Source of the DNA: Echinicola soli
GTDB lineage: Bacteria; Bacteroidota; Bacteroidia; Cytophagales; Cyclobacteriaceae
Assembly (NCBI RefSeq): GCF_006575665.1
Contig: NZ_CP041253.1
Location: 2,703,001-2,767,000, forward strand
Length of the DNA stretch: 64,000 nt
Reading direction: 5' to 3'
This document shows positions 44,219 to 51,813 of this stretch, piece after piece. Every line of letters begins with the position of its first letter. Within the stretch, counting starts at the first letter, position 1. Below the pieces are notes generated by a model, which saw only the letters and a program-made list of their open reading frames with translations, was not told the origin of the DNA and ran no database searches. The position numbers and the translations under genes are program-made.

Positions 44219-44354
44219 CTTTTAACCAACATAGTAAAATTTTATTTCATATTTTTTAAATTCATATAAATATAGTTTTGTGTCTTTGAGCCCTATTTAT
44301 ATGGATTTTGTAAAAAATATTAGCTGCGTTAATTGAGACCAGACACGAGAACAT

Positions 44355-47300
44355 ATGATAAGAACACTACTCTTTTGCATTATTGGGGTAATGCTATATG
44401 GTATTGCCTACCCTTTTTCTGGGGGGGCTGATCCCGGAGCTGCACCAGTAATTAACACTACTCCAGGTTTTACGGAATTTGAGCCTGGCGAAGGCGCTGT
44501 CACTATTGATGGAGAAGTTTCGGTGACAGATGAGGACTCGCCAAAAGCCGCTAAGGCAATGGTGAAGCTGACCAATCTTCCGGATGGAGGCAATGAATTT
44601 ATTACCATTGCCCCTGATGTGGTGGACTTGGCCAATGATAGTGGCCTCACGGTAAATTATAATTTTACCAATGGGGAGCTGACCATTACCGGCGAGGCGG
44701 ATTTTTCCCTGTACCAACGGATTTTTAGGGAACTGACCTATAACAATGTATCACGCTTTCCTGATACGGAAGACAGGGTGGTGTCGTATACCGTTTTTGA
44801 TACAGAAGGTAACCAAAGTGGGCAACAATCCAGGATTATTAAGATCAAAAATGTGCCTGCTGTCATTACCGAACTAACACCGGTGACAGACGGGCTTTAT
44901 GGTATTGGTGATGAGGTATCAATTGTCCTCTCCTTTAATAGACCCGTATGGGTAAATGACGGTGTGCCTGAATTAACCATGCAGATAGGGGATGAGGCCG
45001 TACCTGTTATCTATACCTCCGGCTCTGGATCAAATGAGCTGGTCTTTAGCTACACCGTGAAGGAGGGGGACCTGGATGATGATGGAGTGGCTTTTACAGG
45101 TGAAGTGAATGTGACAGGAGCCAGTATCATGGACAGTGAGGGCGAACCAGCGGATCTTACTTTTGACCAGTTTCCCAATACTTCAGGTATCCTGGTGGAC
45201 GGTATCCGTCCAGTGGTTTCACAAGTGACTTTGCCGGAAGATGGTACATATTCTGTCTGTGGGGCTAATAATATCTTGGAGTTTTCCCTGACCATGAGTG
45301 AGCCGGTGACGGTAAAAGCCTCTGCAGTTTTACAAATTGTGCTGGATTCAGGTGAAATATCGGTAACCTTGGACACCGAGAAGAGCAGCTCTGAAGAATT
45401 GGTGTTTTCATACGAAATAGTTTCAGGTAATGTGGACGAGGACGGTATTGTGGTAACCACATTACAGTTGGAGGAAGAAGGGATCCTGGACCAGGCAGGG
45501 AATAGTTTGGTGGATTTTAGCATGGACAATGCGGAGATCCCAACACAGAACAATATCATCATTGATGGAACGGCGCCATCACCTCCCCTGGTAACAGGGA
45601 TCAATCCTGATACAGGATCTTCTGATGGCGACCAAATTACAAATACATCATCCATCACCATCCTGGGGACAGCTGAACCCAACCTAGCAGTCAATCTCCT
45701 CGCCAATGATGAAAAAGTAGGCGAAGTGACTGCAGATGAGAACGGGGCATGGACGTTTGATGCAACTGACCTGGCCTGGGAGGAAGGGCGATATGAGCTT
45801 TCTGCCGTCGCGGTAGATGGCGCTTGCAATGCCAGTGAGTCAAGCAGCAAACTGATGCTAACAATAGACCTAAATGGCCCGGCAATCACTACCGTCAATC
45901 GGGAAATTAGTTTAGGGGAGAATGGAGAAGCATCGATAGCAGCAAGTGCATTGGTGGAGACTGTTAGTGATAATTTCTCTTTATCAGATGAAATTGTACT
46001 TGCCCTGGATACCGATGTGTTTACCTGTGAAAACTTGGGCGAAAATGAAGTGAACGTTATGGCCACGGACATAGCAGGTAATGTGACTGAGACATTGGCC
46101 TTGGTGACGGTGACTCATAGTGAGGCACTTTCATTTGTGGTGGAGGACGTGGAGGTTTCCTTGGATGAAAATGGAGAAGCTGAAGTTTCCCATGCTGATT
46201 TGGTGACAGGGATCAGCGGAACTTGTTTGCGTATGGATGACTTCAATTTTGAATTGAGCAGGTCAAGCTTTGACTGTTCAGATTTGGGAGATGTTAGTGT
46301 GGATATTTTGGTAACTGGAGAGCAGGGATTTACAGAGACGTTGACCGCATCTATAAAAATAACGGATGACACTGCGCCCCTCATCACTGGAACGGAAGAA
46401 AATATTGACATCTATGTAGATGAAACCGGCGAGTATGTATTAGGGGATTACCTAGAGGTGTTGAGTATTTCCGATAACTGTACAGTGGCTTTGCAGGTCC
46501 AGCTTCCAGCTGAAGGTACGGTACTCAGTGGGTATGAGGCTCCCCATCCTGTGAAAATCACAGCAGTCGATCAGGCAGGAAATGAAACTGAGTATGAATT
46601 CACTATTACGCTAAAAAGCAATATCATCGCTTCACTGATTGATCCTGAAATACTGACGGTGAGTTGGGGGACAGCCCTGGAAGACCTGCCACTACCGACA
46701 CAGGTAGAAGCGGTACTGGTTTCGGGAGCTACGGCGATGGTTGAGGTGGTTTGGGATATTCAACATTACGACGAGATGACCCCCGGGATTTATCAAAATG
46801 CCGGTGCCCTGAATTTGGGAGACAACTATAGCTACGACGGTGACCAACAGCCCAATCTGACTATTATGGTAAATGAGAAGTCGCTGCCGGAAGATATATT
46901 GCTAAGTAATGATGAGTTTTCCGTAGAGGATGACCCTAACGCTCCACTGGGCATATTGACTACAGTCGATGTGGACGATGATCAGCACACTTATGCCCTC
47001 ACCGGCGAATATGAGGATGAGCAGTATTTTTACATTTTGGGGGATAGATTGTTTTGGACACCAGCAGGGATGCCAGATGGCCAGCAGGAATTTACCATTA
47101 CGGTCATCAGTACGGACAGGATAGGAAATAGCATTTCCAAGACATTCACGATTACACGATCAAAACCAAACTTAGATGATCTAAATATCAGTAATGTATT
47201 CAGCCCAAATGGAGATGACATCAATGACGACTGGGGAGTGCCTTCATTAAAGTTTTATGGGGATGTCAAGCTAATGATTTTTGAGCGAGGTGGTAAGATG

Positions 47301-47444
47301 GTTTTTGTATCCTATGATCCAGGAGAACGATGGGATGGCAGATATGAAGGAAGTGACTTGCCTGTCGGAGCATACTATTATGTGATCGAATTGGGAGATG
47401 AGCGACAGAAGCGACGTGGGGTGTTAAACCTTATCAGAAACTAA
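44355..47444 (+). CDS. Large secreted Ig-like protein with gliding-motility (CHU_C) C-terminal domain
   Basis: The 1029-residue exported protein has a signal peptide (MIRTLLFCIIGVMLYGIAYP). A series of bacterial Ig-like/adhesion domains follows: one has DGTAPSPPLVTGINPDTGSS and a GTAEPNLAVNL type fold near 410-500, and repeats with SLGENGEASI / SLDENGEAEV occur around 518 and 597. A cadherin-like unit lies near 855-935. The last 90 residues are the gliding-motility-associated C-terminal domain (VFSPNGDDIND, then LMIFERGGKMV, then the DGRYEGSDLPVGAYYYVIEL end). That domain is a type IX secretion signal in Bacteroidota, so the protein is probably placed on the cell surface as an adhesin. The PorP/SprF partner follows within 20 bases. 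Confidence 0.88.
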   Translation: MIRTLLFCIIGVMLYGIAYPFSGGADPGAAPVINTTPGFTEFEPGEGAVTIDGEVSVTDEDSPKAAKAMVKLTNLPDGGNEFITIAPDVVDLANDSGLTVNYNFTNGELTITGEADFSLYQRIFRELTYNNVSRFPDTEDRVVSYTVFDTEGNQSGQQSRIIKIKNVPAVITELTPVTDGLYGIGDEVSIVLSFNRPVWVNDGVPELTMQIGDEAVPVIYTSGSGSNELVFSYTVKEGDLDDDGVAFTGEVNVTGASIMDSEGEPADLTFDQFPNTSGILVDGIRPVVSQVTLPEDGTYSVCGANNILEFSLTMSEPVTVKASAVLQIVLDSGEISVTLDTEKSSSEELVFSYEIVSGNVDEDGIVVTTLQLEEEGILDQAGNSLVDFSMDNAEIPTQNNIIIDGTAPSPPLVTGINPDTGSSDGDQITNTSSITILGTAEPNLAVNLLANDEKVGEVTADENGAWTFDATDLAWEEGRYELSAVAVDGACNASESSSKLMLTIDLNGPAITTVNREISLGENGEASIAASALVETVSDNFSLSDEIVLALDTDVFTCENLGENEVNVMATDIAGNVTETLALVTVTHSEALSFVVEDVEVSLDENGEAEVSHADLVTGISGTCLRMDDFNFELSRSSFDCSDLGDVSVDILVTGEQGFTETLTASIKITDDTAPLITGTEENIDIYVDETGEYVLGDYLEVLSISDNCTVALQVQLPAEGTVLSGYEAPHPVKITAVDQAGNETEYEFTITLKSNIIASLIDPEILTVSWGTALEDLPLPTQVEAVLVSGATAMVEVVWDIQHYDEMTPGIYQNAGALNLGDNYSYDGDQQPNLTIMVNEKSLPEDILLSNDEFSVEDDPNAPLGILTTVDVDDDQHTYALTGEYEDEQYFYILGDRLFWTPAGMPDGQQEFTITVISTDRIGNSISKTFTITRSKPNLDDLNISNVFSPNGDDINDDWGVPSLKFYGDVKLMIFERGGKMVFVSYDPGERWDGRYEGSDLPVGAYYYVIELGDERQKRRGVLNLIRN

Positions 47445-47461
47445 TTCCAATAGTGGTTACT

Positions 47462-48421
47462 ATGAAAAGCAACAACATGAAAAAGCTCATATTTATATTC
47501 CTATTCGTAGCCATGGTTTTGACCCAAGGATACGGACAGAGCAGAAAGTATTTCAGTTATTTTAGTTCCCTTCAGAGCTACTATAGCCCCGCGTTAGTTG
47601 GACTGGAAGGAAGTAGTGCCAGGAGTATTGTCAGAAATCAATGGGGTGGCATTGACGGTGCTCCCAAGACGGTTTATGGAAGCGTGGAGGGTGATTTTGC
47701 ACATTTGGGAGGAAATGATAGTGTGCCGTCCATAGGGCGGAATGCCATAGGACTTTCTATCATGTATGATAAGCACGGTGCCTTTACAGAGACAGAACTG
47801 GTGCTCAATTATTCCAATCGAATTAGGTTGTCGGAAAAACACCATTTAGGCTTGGGGATAGGTGTCAAGTATCAAAATACCGAGCTGGATGGAATGTCGT
47901 TAACTCCAGAACAGTCTGATGACCCTTCACTCTCCAGGTATTTGGGGGGCTTTGCAGAAATGAAGTTTTTGGACTTTAACTTTGGTCTGGCCTTGAGGCA
48001 TAAGCAATACTATATTGGGTATGCAGTTCAAAATATCGCTGCAGGGAAAATTTCATCGGGGGATGAGTTTTACATCGATCGCCCCATGAGTCATAATGTC
48101 CAAGCGGGATACAGGGGGCAAGCGAGTGAGAATATTGGCTTGGTCGGAAATGTGCTTTATCGTATACAGGAAGATTTGCCTTATAACGCTGAGTTCAATG
48201 TGAAAGCACTGTTTGTGGATCGTGTCTGGTTGGGCGTAGGGCACCGGGTAGATTATTCGACTGGATTGCAAGCAGGATTTTTGATGAATCGCGTCAGTGT
48301 AGGGTACAGTTATGAGATGGCTACACAGCGGCAATCGAGAATGTACGGAAGCACACATGAGTTTATGGCATCTATTAGGCTCTTTGATCACTATGGGAAA
48401 GGAATTTTCGGTATTTGGTAA
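47462..48421 (+). CDS. PorP/SprF family type IX secretion-associated outer-membrane protein
   Basis: The mature part begins after a signal peptide (MKKLIFIFLFVAMVLTQGYG). The segment YFSSLQSYYSPALVG followed by VRNQWGGIDGAPKT is the standard PorP/SprF opening (N-P-A-like region and R-x-Q-W). The remainder is an alternating-strand barrel of about 300 residues. These proteins are encoded next to large CHU_C-type proteins and are thought to help place them at the surface, as SprF does for SprB. ATG 47462 is chosen; ATG 47477 and GTG 47453 are alternatives. It forms one operon with the upstream gene, ended by a strong terminator. Confidence 0.88.
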   Translation: MKSNNMKKLIFIFLFVAMVLTQGYGQSRKYFSYFSSLQSYYSPALVGLEGSSARSIVRNQWGGIDGAPKTVYGSVEGDFAHLGGNDSVPSIGRNAIGLSIMYDKHGAFTETELVLNYSNRIRLSEKHHLGLGIGVKYQNTELDGMSLTPEQSDDPSLSRYLGGFAEMKFLDFNFGLALRHKQYYIGYAVQNIAAGKISSGDEFYIDRPMSHNVQAGYRGQASENIGLVGNVLYRIQEDLPYNAEFNVKALFVDRVWLGVGHRVDYSTGLQAGFLMNRVSVGYSYEMATQRQSRMYGSTHEFMASIRLFDHYGKGIFGIW

Positions 48422-48442
48422 TACCTGTATTTTTAATCAAAC

Positions 48443-48476
48443 AAAAAAAACGCTCCAATGTCAGAGCGTTTTTTTT
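48443..48476. terminator. Terminator after the PorP/SprF gene
   Basis: An A8-CGCTC arm (48443-48455) pairs with GAGCG-T8 (48464-48476), giving a long stem with an eight-base loop; it works in both directions. Confidence 0.85.
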
Positions 48477-48524
48477 ATATTCGCATATTAAAAGGGTGCA
48501 AATGTATTAGAAAGCGCTTGATGT

Positions 48525-48567
48525 AAAAAGCATTTATTTTAATGTTTAATGCTTTTTATTATATTTG
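48525..48567 (+). promoter_or_regulatory. Perfect inverted repeat overlapping a -7 box upstream of the epimerase gene
   Basis: AAAAAGCATT (48525-48534) and AATGCTTTTT (48548-48557) are perfect inverted ten-base arms 13 bases apart. Two bases later comes TATATTTG (48560-48567), an exact TAnnTTTG box. The arms occupy the -33 to -10 region, the ideal place for a repressor or activator dimer. There is no following T-tract terminator structure in the sense of transcript ending, and the upstream operon already has its own terminator. Confidence 0.5.
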
Positions 48568-48636
48568 TTTTAATGTTTGGACAAGTGATTTGAAGAAATG
48601 TTCCATTTGGAGCCTAAAAGATAAAGGAAAGAGAAT

Positions 48637-49677
48637 ATGAGATTTTTAGTAACTGGAGTTGCTGGATTTATTGGGCATGGCTTATCAAAAAAACTTTTGC
48701 AGGAAGGGCACCAGGTAGTTGGTATTGATAGCCTTAATGACTACTATGATGTAAATCTCAAATTGGCCAGGCTAAAGGACCTACAAATAGATGTGTCCAA
48801 TATCAGTGAGCACCAAAAAGTAGCTTCTACGGATAATAGATGCTTTGAGTTTGTGAAGATGAAGCTTGAAGATGGTGTGGAAATGATGGCACTTTTCGAG
48901 GCAGAGCAGTTCGATATTGTGGTTAACTTAGCTGCACAAGCTGGAGTAAGATACAGCTTGGAAAACCCGAGAGCTTATGTGGATGCCAATATTGTAGGTT
49001 TTTTGAATTTACTGGAAGCATGTAGGCATCACCCAGTAAAGCATTTGGTTTATGCTTCGTCCAGTTCTGTGTATGGTACCAATGAGAAGATGCCCTTCTC
49101 CACTTCAGATAATGTGGATCACCCAGTTAGTTTGTATGCAGCTTCAAAAAAGTCCAATGAATTGATGGCGCACACATATAGCCATCTGTATGGTGTCCCG
49201 ACGACTGGACTGCGATTTTTTACGGTCTATGGCCCATGGGGGAGGCCGGATATGGCCTTGTTTATTTTTACAAAAGCCATCCTTGAAGGTAAACCATTGA
49301 AGGTTTTTAACTATGGTAAGATGAAGCGTGATTTCACTTACGTGGACGACATCGTGGAAGGCGTTTACCGTACCTCCTTGGTTCCGCCTGCGGGAAATCG
49401 GACAGCTGAAAATGATGGACTTTCCAATGCCCCTTACAGGCTGTTCAATATTGGGAATTCCAAATCGGTGAATCTTATGGATTTTATCCAGGCCATAGAA
49501 AAAGCTACCGAAAAGGAAGCGGTACTGGAAATGCTTCCGATGCAGCCAGGGGATGTTCCTGCTACATATGCTGATGTTTCAGCCCTTTCTGAGGTGACCG
49601 GCTATAAGCCCAATACACGTGTGGAGGATGGGGTGACTAATTTTGTGAAATGGTATAGGGATTATTACCAAGTATAG
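48637..49677 (+). CDS. NAD-dependent epimerase, UDP-glucuronate 4-epimerase-like
   Basis: The 346-residue short-chain dehydrogenase/epimerase has the NAD-binding GVAGFIGHGL at the N-terminus, the DSLNDYYDVNLKLARL segment typical of UDP-glucuronate 4-epimerases (CapI/GAE type), VYASSSSVYG (catalytic Ser), YAASKK (catalytic Tyr/Lys) and RFFTVYGPWGRPDMA (sugar binding). It would turn UDP-glucuronate into UDP-galacturonate in the cytoplasm for capsule or exopolysaccharide. It is the first of four polysaccharide-related genes in the same direction. Confidence 0.9.
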   Translation: MRFLVTGVAGFIGHGLSKKLLQEGHQVVGIDSLNDYYDVNLKLARLKDLQIDVSNISEHQKVASTDNRCFEFVKMKLEDGVEMMALFEAEQFDIVVNLAAQAGVRYSLENPRAYVDANIVGFLNLLEACRHHPVKHLVYASSSSVYGTNEKMPFSTSDNVDHPVSLYAASKKSNELMAHTYSHLYGVPTTGLRFFTVYGPWGRPDMALFIFTKAILEGKPLKVFNYGKMKRDFTYVDDIVEGVYRTSLVPPAGNRTAENDGLSNAPYRLFNIGNSKSVNLMDFIQAIEKATEKEAVLEMLPMQPGDVPATYADVSALSEVTGYKPNTRVEDGVTNFVKWYRDYYQV

Positions 49678-49710
49678 TGAAGAGTGTTATGGTATTGTTT
49701 TTGGTTGTTG

Positions 49711-49752
49711 TAAATTTGTTACTGGGTTAGCCCTGTAATAAAGTAGCTAACC
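49711..49752 (+). promoter_or_regulatory. -7 box and short hairpin before rfbB
   Basis: TAAATTTG (49711-49718) fits TAnnTTTG. GGTTAGC (49725-49731) and GCTAACC (49746-49752) are perfect inverted arms just downstream, in the expected leader of rfbB. It may be an internal promoter with a leader hairpin. Confidence 0.35.
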
Positions 49753-49780
49753 TTATGTTAAAAGCACATACCTACATTCC

Positions 49781-50827
49781 ATGCAGAAATCAATTTTAAT
49801 TACCGGTGGAGCTGGCTTTATTGGAAGTCATGTCGTTAAACTATTTGCCACTAAATATCCCGATTATACTATCGTAAATCTAGATAGCCTGACGTATGCA
49901 GGAAATCTGGAAAACCTAAAAGAAGTAGAAGGAAAGGACAATTATCACTTTGAGAAGGTTGATTTACTGGATGAAAAAGGGCTGGAAGAGGTATTTGGAA
50001 AATACCAAATTACCGATGTGATCCATTTGGCTGCAGAATCACATGTGGACAGGTCTATCTCAGATCCATTGGCATTTGTAAAGACCAATGTCATTGGTAC
50101 GGTGAACTTGCTGAATGCCGCCAAGTCTGCCTGGGAGGAATTGGACGGACATTTGTTTTACCATGTGTCCACTGACGAAGTTTATGGATCACTGGATGAT
50201 GGGGGATTTTTCTTGGAAACCACTCCTTATGATCCCCAATCACCTTATTCTGCTTCTAAGGCATCTTCTGATCATTTTGTCAGGGCGTATACCAATACCT
50301 ACGGCATGAAGACTGTCATCAGTAATTGTTCTAACAATTACGGTCCCAACCAGTTTCCGGAAAAATTGATCCCACTTTGCATCAACAATATCAAGAACAA
50401 AAAATCCCTGCCTGTATATGGGAAAGGTGAAAATGTAAGAGACTGGCTCTATGTGGAAGATCACGCGGCAGCTATTGATATTATCTTTCATCAGGGAAGA
50501 TCAGGCGAAACCTACAATATAGGTGGATGGAATGAATGGAAAAACATTGATATCGTAACACTCCTTTGTGAGATAATGGATAGAAAACTTGGTAATGAAA
50601 AAGGAACATCTGCTCAGCTGATCTCTTTTGTGAAAGACCGGGCAGGCCATGATTTGAGGTATGCTATAGATGCCAGTAAACTGGAAAAGGAATTGGGATG
50701 GAAGCCTTCTCTGCAATTTGAAGAGGGAATAGAAAAAACGGTGGATTGGTACCTGTCCAATGAAACGTGGCTGAAAAGTGTAACCTCTGGAGATTATCAG
50801 AATTACTATGATAAGCATTATGAATAA
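49781..50827 (+). CDS. rfbB: dTDP-glucose 4,6-dehydratase
   Basis: RfbB/RmlB converts dTDP-glucose to dTDP-4-keto-6-deoxyglucose, a precursor of rhamnose and other deoxysugars. The 348-residue protein has ITGGAGFIGSHV (NAD binding), NLDSLTYAGNLENL (highly diagnostic), AAESHVDRSI, VSTDEVYGSL (the Thr-Asp-Glu active site), YSASKASSDH and NYGPNQFPEKLIP. All match the family, and the length is standard. The other rml genes are absent from this window. A terminator follows. Confidence 0.96.
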   Translation: MQKSILITGGAGFIGSHVVKLFATKYPDYTIVNLDSLTYAGNLENLKEVEGKDNYHFEKVDLLDEKGLEEVFGKYQITDVIHLAAESHVDRSISDPLAFVKTNVIGTVNLLNAAKSAWEELDGHLFYHVSTDEVYGSLDDGGFFLETTPYDPQSPYSASKASSDHFVRAYTNTYGMKTVISNCSNNYGPNQFPEKLIPLCINNIKNKKSLPVYGKGENVRDWLYVEDHAAAIDIIFHQGRSGETYNIGGWNEWKNIDIVTLLCEIMDRKLGNEKGTSAQLISFVKDRAGHDLRYAIDASKLEKELGWKPSLQFEEGIEKTVDWYLSNETWLKSVTSGDYQNYYDKHYE

Positions 50828-50851
50828 TAATTTTTTTAAGTAGAGATTGAT

Positions 50852-50891
50852 AAAAAGGATGGTTGAATATGTTGTTCGACCATCCTTTTTT
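50852..50891 (+). terminator. Terminator after rfbB
   Basis: AAAAAGGATGGT and ACCATCCTTTTTT form a 12-pair stem, extended inside by a further imperfect pairing, with a T tract. Confidence 0.85.
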
Positions 50892-50953
50892 GTTGATGCT
50901 GTTTGCGTCGGTTCATATATGATATATGCATTTTCATAACTTGGATATTTGAG

Positions 50954-50961
50954 TATATTTG
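50954..50961 (+). promoter_or_regulatory. Candidate -7 box for the wza-wzc pair
   Basis: TATATTTG, identical to the boxes before the CHU_C and epimerase genes, lies 46 bases before the start of the export lipoprotein gene. The -33 region is not clear. Confidence 0.4.
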
Positions 50962-51006
50962 GTATAACATAGTAGACTAACCAATATAGTACAATCCTAG
51001 TTTTGA

Positions 51007-51810
51007 ATGAATAAATTGCTATTTGCTATACCTATAGCACTGTTAATGATTTCGTGCGTAAGTAATAAACGTCTTAATTATTTACAGAATTTACCTGAGA
51101 ACGAACCAATTGATCTGGATGAATTTATTCCATACGCAGCGGTGGATTATGAGTATATTCTTCAGCCTTTTGATATTGTGGATATTGATTTTGCTTCTTC
51201 CGATGAAGAGCTGACCAAGGTGTTTGAATATCAAGGGGCACGGAATACCCGCGGATCTGGTGGTGGAAATAACGGTGGAGACCCTTATTATTTTACAGGA
51301 TATTCCATTGACAAGGACGGAGCGGTGAGGATTCCGAAACTTGGTAGGATCACGATTGCAGGACTTTCGGAGGAAGAGGCACGTGCAAAAATCGAAACGG
51401 AAATCAATCAGTATTTTAAGGAAGAGGTTTATGTGAGGTTGAGAATTGGGGGGATAAGGTTTACCACCATCGGAGAATTCAATAGTTCGGGTACCAAGGT
51501 AATCTATAAAAATAGGGCCACTATATTCGATGCCATCGCTTTGGCTGGCGAAAGTGATATCCTTGCCAAGAAAAATGAACTGTTTCTAATCAGGCAATAC
51601 GATGGAGGAACCAAAATCCACCAGATCAACCTTAACGATCGGGCATTATTAGCCTCGCCGTATTATTTTATCCAGCCCAATGATATTCTCTATCTACAGC
51701 CGATGTCCATTAGGCAGGTAGGTGATGCCAATAACCTTGCCACCACCTTACAGCTCGCTATTGGTCTAGTGACGGCAGTGTTATTCTTTGTTGCCTTAAC
51801 GAAAAACTAG
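51007..51810 (+). CDS. Polysaccharide export lipoprotein, Wza-like
   Basis: The 267-residue lipoprotein has a signal peptide and lipobox (AIPIALLMISC). A polysaccharide-export (Poly_export) domain follows (ILQPFDIVDIDF, then YSIDKDGAVRIPKLGRITIA, about 55-150), then an SLBB-type domain (RFTTIGEFNSSGTKVIYKN). A C-terminal hydrophobic helix (LQLAIGLVTAVLFFVAL) could be the outer-membrane-spanning helix of the Wza ring. It would form the outer-membrane exit channel for capsule or exopolysaccharide. It lies three bases before the Wzc-like gene. Confidence 0.92.
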   Translation: MNKLLFAIPIALLMISCVSNKRLNYLQNLPENEPIDLDEFIPYAAVDYEYILQPFDIVDIDFASSDEELTKVFEYQGARNTRGSGGGNNGGDPYYFTGYSIDKDGAVRIPKLGRITIAGLSEEEARAKIETEINQYFKEEVYVRLRIGGIRFTTIGEFNSSGTKVIYKNRATIFDAIALAGESDILAKKNELFLIRQYDGGTKIHQINLNDRALLASPYYFIQPNDILYLQPMSIRQVGDANNLATTLQLAIGLVTAVLFFVALTKN

Positions 51811-51813
51811 TGT

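Noticed and set aside
45050..46072. 340-residue antisense ORF inside the CHU_C protein gene
   Set aside because: Ser/Thr/Pro-rich product expected from antisense reading of the repetitive acidic gene; no signal or domain.
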